DNA from: Bradyrhizobium sp. SRL28
GTDB lineage: Bacteria; Pseudomonadota; Alphaproteobacteria; Rhizobiales; Xanthobacteraceae
DNA: 64,000 nucleotides
Assembly: GCF_018596315.1 (NCBI RefSeq)
Contig: NZ_JAHEAG010000004.1
Coordinates: 124,001 to 188,000, forward strand
Direction of reading: 5' to 3'
Shown piece by piece: positions 8,179 through 18,635 of the stretch. The position numbers and the translations under genes were made by a program. Within the stretch, counting starts at the first letter, position 1. Every line of letters begins with the position of its first letter. Under the pieces are notes generated by a model that did no database searches, had not been told where the DNA came from, and was given only the letters and a program-made list of their open reading frames with translations.

Positions 8179-9186
8179 ATGGGCGTAATGCTCGATACGA
8201 TCGGCCAGGTGATTGCGGGCTACCTTCAGAAGGAAGTCCCGGGCTACGAGCCGTTTACCCCCAGCGATCCCGAGCATCTGCGCGGCGTCATCGAACCCGG
8301 CGACGTGCTGCTGGTCGAAGGCAACAACCGGATTTCCGGCATCATCAAATACCTGACGCAATCCACCTGGTCGCATGGCGCGCTTTACGTCGGCCCGGTT
8401 GACGGCGCGTTTGAGCCCGACGGCGAGCCGCATGTGCTGATCGAGGCCAATATCGGCGAAGGCGTGACCTCGGCGCCGCTGTCAAAATATTATCCCTATC
8501 ACACCCGCCTCTGCCGCCCGATCGGCCTGTCCTACGAGGACCGCACCACGGTGTGCCGCTACGCCATCAACCGCATCGGCTTCGGCTACGACACCAAGAA
8601 CATCGTCGACCTGATGCGCTACCTGATCCCGCTGCCGGTGCCTCAGCGCTGGCGCCGCCGCATGATCGCGTTCGGCTCCGGCGATCCCACAAAAATCATC
8701 TGCTCGGCATTGATCGCGCAGGCGTTCGACGCCGTGCGCTACCCGATCCTGCCCAAGATCACCCGCGCTGCTTCGCGAAAAGCCCGGCGCGAAATTCTGC
8801 ACATCCGCGATTCCTCCCTCTACATGCCGCGCGATTTCGACATCTCGCCCTATTTCGAAATCGTCAAACCCACCATCGTGCACGGCTTCGACTACACGGC
8901 CCTGCACTGGGCCGACAAGCAGAAGCCGCTCCCGGAGGTAGCGGGCGAATTCGGTGTGTTTCCAGAAGTCAAATCGCCGCCGCTTGCTCCTGAAGAGATT
9001 GACCAAGAGACGCCGCTTCCGGCTGCGGCTGAAGAAATGACGGTTGAGGAAGTGGTAATTGAAGAAGTGATTTGCGAAACGACGATCATCGAACGCGTCA
9101 CCGTGTCGGAACATTATCTCGCCGTCGAATACGTCCCGGTCCGCACGCCGGAGCGCCGCATGAAGCCGCGCGAGATGGTGACGTAG
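8179..9186 (+). CDS. YiiX/YebB-like permuted NlpC/P60 cysteine hydrolase
   Basis: The domain shows the permuted papain-like order, with His before Cys: EPGDVLLVEGNNRISGIIKY, then TWSHGALYVG (catalytic His) and later KIICSALIAQAFD (catalytic Cys). IEANIGEGV after the His is typical of the family. Such enzymes act as amidases or lipid-linked hydrolases. The C-terminal 80 residues form a Glu/Val-rich, low-complexity tail of unknown role. I chose ATG 8179 because GGGGGAG lies 5 bases upstream. An in-frame ATG at 8134 would add 15 residues but lacks a good ribosome site. Confidence 0.8.
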   Translation: MGVMLDTIGQVIAGYLQKEVPGYEPFTPSDPEHLRGVIEPGDVLLVEGNNRISGIIKYLTQSTWSHGALYVGPVDGAFEPDGEPHVLIEANIGEGVTSAPLSKYYPYHTRLCRPIGLSYEDRTTVCRYAINRIGFGYDTKNIVDLMRYLIPLPVPQRWRRRMIAFGSGDPTKIICSALIAQAFDAVRYPILPKITRAASRKARREILHIRDSSLYMPRDFDISPYFEIVKPTIVHGFDYTALHWADKQKPLPEVAGEFGVFPEVKSPPLAPEEIDQETPLPAAAEEMTVEEVVIEEVICETTIIERVTVSEHYLAVEYVPVRTPERRMKPREMVT

Positions 9187-9197
9187 GGACCAGAACC

Positions 9198-9276
9198 GTA
9201 GCCCGGATGAAGCGAAGCGCTAACTCGTTCCGCCGGATAGACTGTCCCGGATTTCGCTTCGCTCCATCCGGGCTAC
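9198..9276. repeat. Dispersed palindromic repeat, family A copy 2
   Basis: It starts GTAGCCCGGATGAAGCGAAG and ends TTCGCTCCATCCGGGCTAC. It fills the gap between the convergent hydrolase and TonB-receptor genes and may act as a bidirectional terminator. Confidence 0.85.
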
Positions 9277-9284
9277 AAGATCCC

Positions 9285-11495
9285 CTAGAACCGCCCCGCC
9301 AGCGTCACGCGCACCGCGAGCGGCTCGGCGGGATGCACATGGCGGTCGGCGACGCCGCCGATCGCCTCGCCCGGCAATCGCGACAGATAATAATACTCGA
9401 TCTGGTTGGTTTTCGCGTTGAAGAGATTGAGCACGTCGAGCTGCAGCCGCAGGCCGTTGTCGAATCTGTAACCCGCGCGCGCATTGAAAATAAGCGATGC
9501 CTGCGAACGGACGCTGTCGTCCTCGATCAGCGGACGCGGCCCGAAATAGCGTCCCTTCAGCGCGCCGAACCAACCGGTCTCGTTGCCGAAGGTGACCGCA
9601 CCACTCGCAATCCAGGCCGGCGCACCGGGGATACGATCGCCCGCGAGATCGAAATCGGTAAAGCGGGCGCGGGTATACGCAACATCCAGATCGAACGTCA
9701 GCCACGGCACCGGCTTGTATTTGTTGGTCCACTCCACGCCGACCCGGCGGCTCGGCCGGCTGGCCTCAGTGGTGCCGGCGTCGCCCACGAACAGCAGTTC
9801 GGAGTCGAAATCGAGCACAAAGACCGCGACCGAGCTTGTCAGTCCCTCGATCGCCTTCGTGCGGACGCCGAGCTCGGCGCCCTTCGACCGAACCAGCAGC
9901 GGCACGCGATCCTGCGGCGTCACCTTGTCGATCGGATCGACCGTGATCGTCGTGCCGCGGATGTCGTTAGAGTGCAGGCCGTAGCCGGCATTGCCGTAGA
10001 ACTCGGTCTTGTACCAAGGGCCAAGCACGATGCCGCCCTTCGGGCTCGTTATCGACGCTTGTGCATTGCCTGAGTTTTCCGGCGTGTCGCTGAGGACGCG
10101 GCCGGCGAAAACGTCCTCACGGATGCCAACTGTGGAGCGCAGCCAATCGGTCCAGCGCGTCGTCGTGTCAGTCCAGATGCCGACATTGCCTTCCTGCACG
10201 CGATCCTCGCGCACGGTCGAAAGCAGCGCACGCTGCTCCGTCTTGAACAGGCCGACATGGATGTCGTCGTAGCGGCTCCGCACGCCGACGCGGGTTTGAG
10301 TCTCCAAACCGCCAAGGCGCCAGTCGAAGGCATGCCGCGCGTCAAAACCGCCAAGGGTGCGGCGATCGAGCTGGTTGAACTGGTCGCCATTGACGGGATT
10401 GTCGAGGAAGTAGGTGAAATTGTTATAGAGCTGCAGTTCGGAACGCACGAAATAGGCGCTGAGATTGGTCTGGCCGTATTCGCTCGAATGCGCAAAATTG
10501 CCGGACAGGCTGAAGCGGCTGGAGACGCCGCCGTCGGTCGGATCGAGCGTGCCGAAACGGCCGATGATGCCCTGGTCGATGGCGCGTTGCGCAACCTGAT
10601 CGGTTGAGTTCCAGGCGTTGGAGTAAGCCATCCCCGTCAGCGTGAACCCGTCGGTCGCTGTGCCTTGGCTGTAACGCATCACGCCGTTGACCTTGCGAAC
10701 ATTGTCCGGCACGTCCCATGGGCCGTTATATCTGACGCTCTCGATGGCAGTGAGCAGCGTGCCGGCCCCAACCGCAGTCGAGCCAGCGGCCAGCCCGCGT
10801 TGATAGCCGAAACTGCCAAATGTCATCTCGACGATGTTTTTGGGGAGCTTGTTGAGGTAATCGATCTCGACGGAGCCGGCCGAGCTGAAGTCGCCCACAT
10901 CGGCGTAGTACGGACCCTTGCGGACATACACAGACTGAATCAGCTCAGGGATCAGAAAGTTGATATCGGCGTAGCCCTGCCCGTGGCCATGAGTTGGCAT
11001 GTTGACGGGCATGCCATCGATTCTGATCGCAAGATCGGTGCCGTGGTCAAGATTGAAGCCGCGCAGGAAATACTGGTTGGCCTTACCCTCTCCGGAATGC
11101 TGGGTGACGATCAGGCCGGGTACGACCTCAAGCGCCTCGCCGGGCCGTAAGAAGGGTACGGCATTCACCTCCGCGCCGCTGATGCGCACCGCGCTGGCGG
11201 CGGCGGGTTGCAGGGCAGCGGCGCCATCGGATGAAGTGCCGGGCGTGATGCCGCTGGCGCCCGCGGTGACGGGCTGGTTCGCGCGAACGGCGGTTCTGCT
11301 CCGCGCACCACGATTTTGCGACGGTTTTGGCCGAGCCACCCGCGTGGGCGGCGTTGCGTTGGGCGCGGTGATGGTCACCGGCGGAAGCGGGTCAGGCTGA
11401 GATGCCGTCCGCTCCTGCGCCTCGGCGGGGAGCATCAGAACGGCAGAGGAAGCCGTGGCGGAAAATATCCGCAACAAGACCCTAAGCACCGCCAT
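9285..11495 (-). CDS. TonB-dependent outer-membrane receptor, probably for nickel
   Basis: This 736-residue protein has a signal peptide (cleavage near AEAQ), a Pro-rich linker, and a plug domain with AVPFLRPGEALEVVPGLIV and YFLRGFNLDHGTDLAIRIDG. A beta-barrel follows and ends in a terminal Phe (VRVTLAGRF), as expected for outer-membrane insertion. The plug contains MPTHGHGQGYADIN with two His residues. It is divergent from nikR, and a NikR-type operator lies in the shared promoter region 78 bases upstream of its start. This makes a nickel chelate the likely substrate, imported with energy from TonB-ExbBD. The substrate is inferred from context, not from the protein itself. Confidence 0.85.
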   Translation of the reverse strand: MAVLRVLLRIFSATASSAVLMLPAEAQERTASQPDPLPPVTITAPNATPPTRVARPKPSQNRGARSRTAVRANQPVTAGASGITPGTSSDGAAALQPAAASAVRISGAEVNAVPFLRPGEALEVVPGLIVTQHSGEGKANQYFLRGFNLDHGTDLAIRIDGMPVNMPTHGHGQGYADINFLIPELIQSVYVRKGPYYADVGDFSSAGSVEIDYLNKLPKNIVEMTFGSFGYQRGLAAGSTAVGAGTLLTAIESVRYNGPWDVPDNVRKVNGVMRYSQGTATDGFTLTGMAYSNAWNSTDQVAQRAIDQGIIGRFGTLDPTDGGVSSRFSLSGNFAHSSEYGQTNLSAYFVRSELQLYNNFTYFLDNPVNGDQFNQLDRRTLGGFDARHAFDWRLGGLETQTRVGVRSRYDDIHVGLFKTEQRALLSTVREDRVQEGNVGIWTDTTTRWTDWLRSTVGIREDVFAGRVLSDTPENSGNAQASITSPKGGIVLGPWYKTEFYGNAGYGLHSNDIRGTTITVDPIDKVTPQDRVPLLVRSKGAELGVRTKAIEGLTSSVAVFVLDFDSELLFVGDAGTTEASRPSRRVGVEWTNKYKPVPWLTFDLDVAYTRARFTDFDLAGDRIPGAPAWIASGAVTFGNETGWFGALKGRYFGPRPLIEDDSVRSQASLIFNARAGYRFDNGLRLQLDVLNLFNAKTNQIEYYYLSRLPGEAIGGVADRHVHPAEPLAVRVTLAGRF

Positions 11496-11573
11496 GCCCC
11501 CGCATGTTTACTGCTACAGTTTCGAGAGCGACTGCACCACACCCAACCCGGCATTCTCACGCTAGCAGCGCCA

Positions 11574-11601
11574 GTGTGACGATACAATAGAGATGTCATA
11601 C
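11574..11601. promoter_or_regulatory. NikR operator
   Basis: GTGTGA (11574-11579), 16 bases, then TCATAC (11596-11601). This matches the E. coli NikR consensus GTATGA-N16-TCATAC at 11 of 12 positions with exact spacing. It lies 23 bases before the nikR ATG and 78 bases before the TonB-receptor start, so NikR could repress both genes when nickel is ample. Confidence 0.85.
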
Positions 11602-11624
11602 CGGGAACCCAACACGGACACAGG

Positions 11625-12071
11625 ATGCAACGGATCACGATCACCATCGAAGACGAGCTGCTCGCCGAGATCGACGCGGCTGCGGAAACCCGCGGCTATC
11701 AGAACCGCTCCGAGATCATTCGTGATCTCGCCCGCGCCGGGCTGCAACAGAGCGCCGAGGACGCTGCCCCTTCAGGCCAGTGCGTCGCCGCGCTGGTCTA
11801 TGTCTACGATCACGCCGCGCGGGATCTGTCGAAACGGCTGATCCAGAATTTCCACGGCCACCACGATCTTTCGCTGGCGACGCTGCACGTCCATCTCGAT
11901 GACGACTCTTGCATGGAGGTCACGGCGCTGAAGGGAGGGAGCGGCGAAGTCCGGCATTTTGCCGATCACATCATCGCCGAGCGCGGCGTGCGCTATGGCC
12001 GCGTGGTGATGATCCCGACGGCATCAGACAAGAAGCCGAAGGCGCGCAAGCACGGCCATCGCTACGACTAG
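11625..12071 (+). CDS. nikR: Nickel-responsive transcriptional regulator NikR
   Basis: This 148-residue protein has the two expected domains. The ribbon-helix-helix DNA-binding part is MQRITITIEDELLAEIDAAA with GYQNRSEIIRDLAR. The ACT-like nickel-sensing domain carries the metal ligands: a His cluster at 77-80 (FHGHHD), then H88, H90 and C96 in LHVHLDDDSCMEV. These line up with E. coli NikR H76, H87, H89 and C95. The tetramer binds Ni(II) and represses nickel uptake. The gene is divergent from a TonB receptor and has a matching operator upstream. The C-terminus has an extra Lys/His-rich tail (KARKHGHRYD). Confidence 0.95.
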   Translation: MQRITITIEDELLAEIDAAAETRGYQNRSEIIRDLARAGLQQSAEDAAPSGQCVAALVYVYDHAARDLSKRLIQNFHGHHDLSLATLHVHLDDDSCMEVTALKGGSGEVRHFADHIIAERGVRYGRVVMIPTASDKKPKARKHGHRYD

Positions 12072-12122
12072 GCCGATCCGCGCCTCGAGACGCCAGAAAT
12101 GATGGCGTAGAGGCAAGAACGC

Positions 12123-12243
12123 GTAGCCCGGATGGAGCGAAGCGAAATCCGGGAACACTCTCCGAGGATCCACAGATCCCGGATTGCGCGGAGCCTGTCA
12201 TCGGGCGCGCATTCGCGCGACCCGTTGGCTTCATCCGGGCTAC
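12123..12243. repeat. Dispersed palindromic repeat, family A copy 3 (degenerate)
   Basis: It starts GTAGCCCGGATGGAGCGAAG and ends CTTCATCCGGGCTAC, but the right arm is disrupted by extra sequence containing TCGGGCGCGCATTCGCGCGA. It lies between convergent nikR and csoR. Confidence 0.7.
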
Positions 12244-12252
12244 GAAACCGCA

Positions 12253-12528
12253 CTACCTGTCGGAGCGGCCGATCACGGCCATCAGCTCGGCAATCTTTTC
12301 GCGCTGGTCGGCCTTGTTGCCGCTGGTGATGGCGTGTTCGACGCAATGCGACACGTGATCCCGCAGCACCTCCTCCTCGACGCGGCGAAGTGCGGCTCGC
12401 ACCGCCGATATCTGCGTGACGATATCGATGCAATAGCGGTCCTCGTCGACCATTTTTGAGAGGCCGCGGACCTGGCCTTCGATCCGGCTGAGGCGCTTTT
12501 GACAGGAAGCCTTGATGTCTTTTCGCAT
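12253..12528 (-). CDS. csoR: CsoR-family copper-sensing repressor
   Basis: This 91-residue helical regulator begins MRKDIKASCQKRLSRIEGQV. It has the Cys-His-Cys copper site with correct spacing: the Cys in RYCIDIV, the His 25 residues later in RDHVSHC, and the Cys 29 residues later. This equals C36/H61/C65 of M. tuberculosis CsoR, so Cu(I) is favoured over Ni/Co. Cu(I) binding would release the repressor from DNA. It is divergent from the copper ATPase, and a perfect operator-like palindrome lies between the two starts. An open frame extends 26 codons further upstream, but that would cover the operator and lacks family similarity. Confidence 0.9.
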   Translation of the reverse strand: MRKDIKASCQKRLSRIEGQVRGLSKMVDEDRYCIDIVTQISAVRAALRRVEEEVLRDHVSHCVEHAITSGNKADQREKIAELMAVIGRSDR

Positions 12529-12536
12529 GCGGCCTA

Positions 12537-12555
12537 TATACCCCCGTAGGGTATA
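12537..12555. promoter_or_regulatory. CsoR operator in the csoR/copA divergent promoter
   Basis: TATACCC (12537-12543), CCGTA, GGGTATA (12549-12555): a perfect 7-bp inverted repeat around a 5-base centre with G/C tracts, the usual form of CsoR/RcnR-family sites. It sits 8 bases before the csoR start and about 20 before copA, so one repressor tetramer could shut both promoters. Confidence 0.8.
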
Positions 12556-12574
12556 GGTTACAAGCGCCGGAGAC

Positions 12575-14971
<2,397 letters not shown>

Positions 14972-14980
14972 TGCCGAGGG

Positions 14981-15125
14981 CGTTCCCCGGATGCAGTGCA
15001 GCGCGCCGCTCTTGCGGCGTGGTGCGCTGCTGAGCCGGGGTCCACGTCGCAGTGGGTCCCGGCTCTGCGGAGCAGCGTTTCCGGACGATGCTACGCATCG
15101 CCTAGGCTGCACCGCGTCCGGGACA
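14981..15125. repeat. Palindromic intergenic repeat after copA
   Basis: It contains CCCCGGATGCAGTGCAGCGC facing GCGCTGCTGAGCCGGGG, then GTCCCGGCTCTGCGGAGCAG and a closing GCTGCACCGCGTCCGGGACA. It lies between convergent copA and the HMG-CoA lyase gene and resembles the other REP-like elements here, though it is a different family. Confidence 0.65.
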
Positions 15126-15164
15126 CAAGGGGGCATCAACGCCGGCTGACTCAGTAAACTCTCA

Positions 15165-16109
15165 TCACGCCGCCCTCGCCGCCCCGCCCGGCAATCCGGC
15201 GCGCGCAAGCCCACCATACAGCGCCTCGTCAGGCATTTCCGATTTCAGGATTCCGCGCACCGCGATCAGCTTCTCGATATCGATCCCAGTCTTGAATCCC
15301 TTGCTCTCGCACAGGAACACCAGATCCTCGAACACGACGTTCCCGGTCGCGCCCGGCGCGAACGGGCAGCCGCCGAGACCACCGAGCGATCCGTCGAGCA
15401 CGCGCGCGCCGGCATCGAGCGCGGCGGAGGCGTTCGCAATCCCCATCCCTCTGGTGTCGTGCAGGTGAATGCAGATCGGCTTGGTGCCTGCGATCTTCAC
15501 CGCGGCCGCGGTCAATTCCCCGACCTGCTTCGGTCCGGCATAACCAACCGTGTCGGCGATCGCGACCATGTCGACGCCGGCCTCGAACAGCTTTTCCGTC
15601 AGCCGCAGCACTTCGTTCGGATCGACTTGCCCTACGATCGAGCAGCCCAGCGCCATCGAGATCGCGGAATTCACCACCGGCTTGTGTGCGCTGGCGTCGC
15701 GCAGCTCACAAAGCCGCCGGACGTTGGCAATGGCTGACTCGCGCGAGCGGTTGGCATTGGCCTGGCTGTGCTCTTCCGTGGCCGAGACCACACTCGCCAC
15801 TTCGGCGACGCCGGAGGCCAGCGCCTCGTTGACGCCGCGCTCGTTCAGCGTCAGCGCGATGCCGTAGGCACCGGGCAGCGAGGCCACGGTCCCGATGATG
15901 TCGCGCACGTCGGCGAATTGCGGAAACGTCTTTGCGGGCAGGAACGAGCCGACCTCGAAATGCCGTACCCCGGCAGCATATTCGTCGCGGATCCAGCGCT
16001 GCTTCGCTTCCGTAGACGGAAATGTCTTCACGAGCTGCAGGCCATCGCGTAGCCCCACCTCGCGCAGAATGATTTTGCTGTCGGGATAGAGTTCCTGGAC
16101 GCGGGTCAT
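15165..16109 (-). CDS. mvaB: Hydroxymethylglutaryl-CoA lyase
   Basis: This 314-residue TIM-barrel enzyme cleaves HMG-CoA to acetyl-CoA and acetoacetate, the last step of leucine breakdown. LREVGLRDGLQ at the start of the barrel supplies the metal-binding Asp and catalytic Arg. CIHLHDTRGMGIAN gives the metal His pair, and GGLGGCPFAPGATGN is the family signature with the active-site Cys. No other leucine-degradation genes are beside it in this window. A divergent membrane-protein gene starts about 130 bases away. Confidence 0.9.
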   Translation of the reverse strand: MTRVQELYPDSKIILREVGLRDGLQLVKTFPSTEAKQRWIRDEYAAGVRHFEVGSFLPAKTFPQFADVRDIIGTVASLPGAYGIALTLNERGVNEALASGVAEVASVVSATEEHSQANANRSRESAIANVRRLCELRDASAHKPVVNSAISMALGCSIVGQVDPNEVLRLTEKLFEAGVDMVAIADTVGYAGPKQVGELTAAAVKIAGTKPICIHLHDTRGMGIANASAALDAGARVLDGSLGGLGGCPFAPGATGNVVFEDLVFLCESKGFKTGIDIEKLIAVRGILKSEMPDEALYGGLARAGLPGGAARAA

Positions 16110-16237
16110 GGCAACCTCTTGTTTTTGTCGGCAGTCTTGTTTCCCCGGGGGCCAGCAGGCTCTTGTGGAAACCCTTGTCGAAACCCTCGGGGGTATCTAC
16201 CTCTCGCAAGGGCTTTTTCACAAGAGGCAAGACCGCC

Positions 16238-16990
16238 ATGTTGGACGCCGCCGTCAAGGCGATTTCGCAGATCCTGTCGCCGCCGATGCGCACCATCCTG
16301 TGGCGCTCGATCGGGCTGGCGCTGGTGCTGGTTGCGGTGCTGGCCATCGGCCTGCAGCGCGCGTTGAGCTGGTTCGCCGAATACGGCGAAGTCTGGGCGG
16401 AGGCGATGCTCGGGCCGGGCTTCCACACGACGCTCAACATCCTTTCCTGGATCATCTCGATCGCGGCCGGGCTCGGTGTCGTCCTCGGCGGCATTTTCCT
16501 GATGCCGGCGGTCACCTCGCTGATCGCGAGCGTATTCGTCGACGACGTCGCCGAGCATGTCGAGCGCGAACATTATCCGGCGGAGCGCCCCGGCGACGCG
16601 CTGCCGCTCGGCGTTTCGATTCCCGAGGGCATCAAGACGGCGCTGCTGACGATCCTGGTCTATCTGATCGCGCTGCCCTTCGTGCTGTTCGCGGGTGCAG
16701 GCTTCATCATTTTCTTTGTCGCCACCGCCTGGCTGCTCGGCCGTGAATATTTCGAACTCGCGGCGATGCGCTTCCGCTCACCCGCGGAAGCCAAGGCGAT
16801 GCGCAAGGACAATGCCGCCACCGTGTTCACCGCGGGCCTGTTCATCGCGGCCTTCGTATCGATCCCGATCGTCAATCTGGCGACGCCGTTGTTCGGCATG
16901 GCCTTCATGGTCCACATGCACAAACGCCTCTCCGGCCCGAGGCCTGAGCTGATCGAGCCGGCGCGGAAAACGGGAATGCCGGTGGCGTAA
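16238..16990 (+). CDS. CysZ/EI24-family integral membrane protein
   Basis: This 250-residue protein has four to five long hydrophobic segments and a family-type central motif PGDALPLGVSIPEGIKTALL, followed by GREYFELAAMRFRSPAEAKA. It belongs to the EI24/CysZ group, some members of which conduct sulfate. Transport of sulfate is possible here but not shown. I chose ATG 16238 (MLDAAVKAISQIL) with AAGAGG upstream. An in-frame ATG at 16163 would add 25 residues that look like leader sequence rather than protein. Confidence 0.8.
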   Translation: MLDAAVKAISQILSPPMRTILWRSIGLALVLVAVLAIGLQRALSWFAEYGEVWAEAMLGPGFHTTLNILSWIISIAAGLGVVLGGIFLMPAVTSLIASVFVDDVAEHVEREHYPAERPGDALPLGVSIPEGIKTALLTILVYLIALPFVLFAGAGFIIFFVATAWLLGREYFELAAMRFRSPAEAKAMRKDNAATVFTAGLFIAAFVSIPIVNLATPLFGMAFMVHMHKRLSGPRPELIEPARKTGMPVA

Positions 16991-17009
16991 AGCCAAAGCT
17001 GCCAATCCC

Positions 17010-17119
17010 GTCATTGCCTGCGACAAACGCGAAGTGTTTGCGCAAGGGAGCGAAGCGACGAAGCAATCCATCTATCCCCGTGCGGAAAGGTGGATTGCTT
17101 CGCTGCGCTCGCAATGACG
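17010..17119. repeat. Dispersed palindromic repeat, family C copy 1
   Basis: It starts GTCATTGCCTGCGACAAACG and contains GAAGCAATCCAT. It closes with the complementary GGATTGCTTCGCTGCGCTCG followed by CAATGAC. A more perfect copy is at 49546-49628. It lies between convergent genes. Confidence 0.75.
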
Positions 17120-17136
17120 GCGTTAGGTTCTCGCCC

Positions 17137-17928
17137 CTACACCGTCTTTTCCGGCCAGCGGCAGAGATCGTTGATCAAACACACTTCGCAGCGCGGCTTG
17201 CGCGCCAGGCAGGTGTAGCGCCCGTGCAGGATCAGCCAGTGATGGGCGTGCAGCATGAACTCGGACGGGATCACCCTTTCCAGCCCCAGCTCGACCTCGA
17301 GCACGTTATTGCCCGGCGCGAGCCCCGTGCGGTTGCCAACCCGAAACACATGAGTATCCACCGCCATGGTGTGTTCGCCATAGGCCATGTTGAGCACGAC
17401 GTTCGCGGTCTTGCGCCCGGCGCCGGGCAGCGTCTCGATCTCGGCCCGGGTGCGCGGCACCTCGCCGCCGAACTCGGCGATCAGTTTTTCCGACAGCGCG
17501 ATGACGTTCCTGGCCTTGTTGCGATAGAGCCCGATGGTCTTGATGTACTCGCGTACTTTCTCTTCGCCGAGCTCAAGCATCTTCTCCGGCGTATCGGCCA
17601 CCGCAAACAGCGCGCGCGTCGCCTTGTTGACGCCGGCATCCGTAGCCTGCGCCGACAGCACCACGGCGACCAGCAGCGTATAGGGGTTGAGATGCTCGAG
17701 CTCGCCCTTCGGCTCCGGATTGGCTTTACGAAACCGGCTGAACGCCTCGTGGACCTCGGCCGGTGTCCAGGGCTTTGGCTTTAGAGGCTTTGGCTTTAGA
17801 GGCTTTGTCTTCGGTGACCTCTTCGCCGCCGGCTTGGGCGACGACTTGACGGCCTTCTTTGCCACCTTCTTCGGCATGGACGGAGCGCCCGATTTTCTGG
17901 CGCTGACAGAGCGGATGATTTTGGCCAT
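17137..17928 (-). CDS. nth: Endonuclease III with a Lys/Pro-rich N-terminal extension
   Basis: This 263-residue base-excision-repair enzyme removes oxidised pyrimidines and nicks the abasic site. The helix-hairpin-helix motif LPGAGRKTANVVL contains the catalytic Lys. AVDTHVFRVGNRTGL contains the catalytic Asp. The [4Fe-4S] cluster ligands follow C-x6-C-x2-C-x5-C (CLARKPRCEVCLINDLC). The first 50 residues are a disordered Lys-rich tail with KPLKPKPLKPKPW, encoded by a 15-bp tandem repeat, and may bind DNA non-specifically. ATG 17928 is chosen; a longer open frame upstream would overlap the divergent DUF2244 gene. Confidence 0.92.
   Translation of the reverse strand: MAKIIRSVSARKSGAPSMPKKVAKKAVKSSPKPAAKRSPKTKPLKPKPLKPKPWTPAEVHEAFSRFRKANPEPKGELEHLNPYTLLVAVVLSAQATDAGVNKATRALFAVADTPEKMLELGEEKVREYIKTIGLYRNKARNVIALSEKLIAEFGGEVPRTRAEIETLPGAGRKTANVVLNMAYGEHTMAVDTHVFRVGNRTGLAPGNNVLEVELGLERVIPSEFMLHAHHWLILHGRYTCLARKPRCEVCLINDLCRWPEKTV
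17771..17807. repeat. 15-bp tandem repeat inside nth
   Basis: GGCTTTGGCTTTAGA occurs twice in tandem (17771-17785 and 17786-17800), followed by a partial third copy (GGCTTTG). On the minus strand it encodes the repeated KPLKP units of the Nth tail. Slippage here would change the tail length without a frameshift. Confidence 0.85.
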
Positions 17929-17950
17929 GATCCGGATATACTGATACGCG

Positions 17951-18472
17951 ATGACCGCAGGCAACGACTTTGATCCGGCACTTGACCAGCCGACGCTGTT
18001 TTCGGCGCGGGTGACGCCGCATCGCTCGCTCAACCCCACCGGCTTTTTGGTGCTGATGATTTTCATCAGCGCAGTCAGCTTTGTCGCCGGCATCGCATTC
18101 TTGCTGATGGGCGCCTGGCCGGTTTTGGGGTTTTTCGGCCTCGATGTGCTGGTGATCTACTGGGCGTTCCGGATCAATTTTCGCAGCGCTGATGCCATAG
18201 AAGACATCGTGATGACGCCGTCGGAATTGCGCGTGCGGCGCGTCAGCCACCGCGGCCATCTGATCGAATGGTCGTTCAATCCGCTCTGGGTGCAGCTCGA
18301 ACAGACCGGCGATCCCGAATTCGGCATCGAGCGGCTTTATCTGGTCTCCCGCGGCCGCCGGGTCTCAATCGCCCACTTTCTTGGGCCAGATGAAAAGGCC
18401 AGCTTTGCCAAAGCCTTACTGGCCGCATTGCAGACCGCCAAGCGCGGTATCACCTACAATCCGGTCACTTAA
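17951..18472 (+). CDS. DUF2244 domain membrane protein
   Basis: This 173-residue protein has two adjacent transmembrane segments at about 30-75 (FLVLMIFISAVSFVAGIAFL and a second helix through GFFGLDVLVIYW). A soluble C-terminal domain follows with RVRRVSHRGHLIEWSFNPLW and GRRVSIAHFLGPDEK. This arrangement is DUF2244, an uncharacterised alphaproteobacterial inner-membrane family. It is divergent from nth with only 22 bases between starts, so the two promoters must overlap the neighbouring coding regions. Confidence 0.85.
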   Translation: MTAGNDFDPALDQPTLFSARVTPHRSLNPTGFLVLMIFISAVSFVAGIAFLLMGAWPVLGFFGLDVLVIYWAFRINFRSADAIEDIVMTPSELRVRRVSHRGHLIEWSFNPLWVQLEQTGDPEFGIERLYLVSRGRRVSIAHFLGPDEKASFAKALLAALQTAKRGITYNPVT

Positions 18473-18485
18473 GGCTTTCTTTTTT

Positions 18486-18600
18486 GACGCGTTTTCTACC
18501 GCAGATAAGTCTACGCAATCTGCGTAAACTTGATTGCTATGCGAACCGGTTCCCACCCCCGGATCAAGTCCGAGGGCATGCTTCGCTCGAAAACGCTACG
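18486..18600. repeat. Dispersed palindromic repeat, family G copy 1
   Basis: It starts TGACGCGTTTTCT, contains GCGAACCGGTTCCCAC, and ends CTTCGCTCGAAAACGCTACG. The ends (GCGTTTTC and GAAAACGC) are complementary. A shorter copy is at 57676-57727. This copy carries an extra CCCCCGGATCAAGTCCGAGG block in the middle. Confidence 0.7.
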
Positions 18601-18635
18601 TTGGCTTATCGGAAATCGGGTGGTTTGGACCGCGC

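Noticed and set aside
12253-12528. RcnR (nickel/cobalt sensor) identity for the CsoR-family gene next to nikR
   Set aside because: The Cys-His-Cys spacing is that of copper CsoR, and the gene is divergent from a copper ATPase; RcnR has a different ligand set with an N-terminal His.
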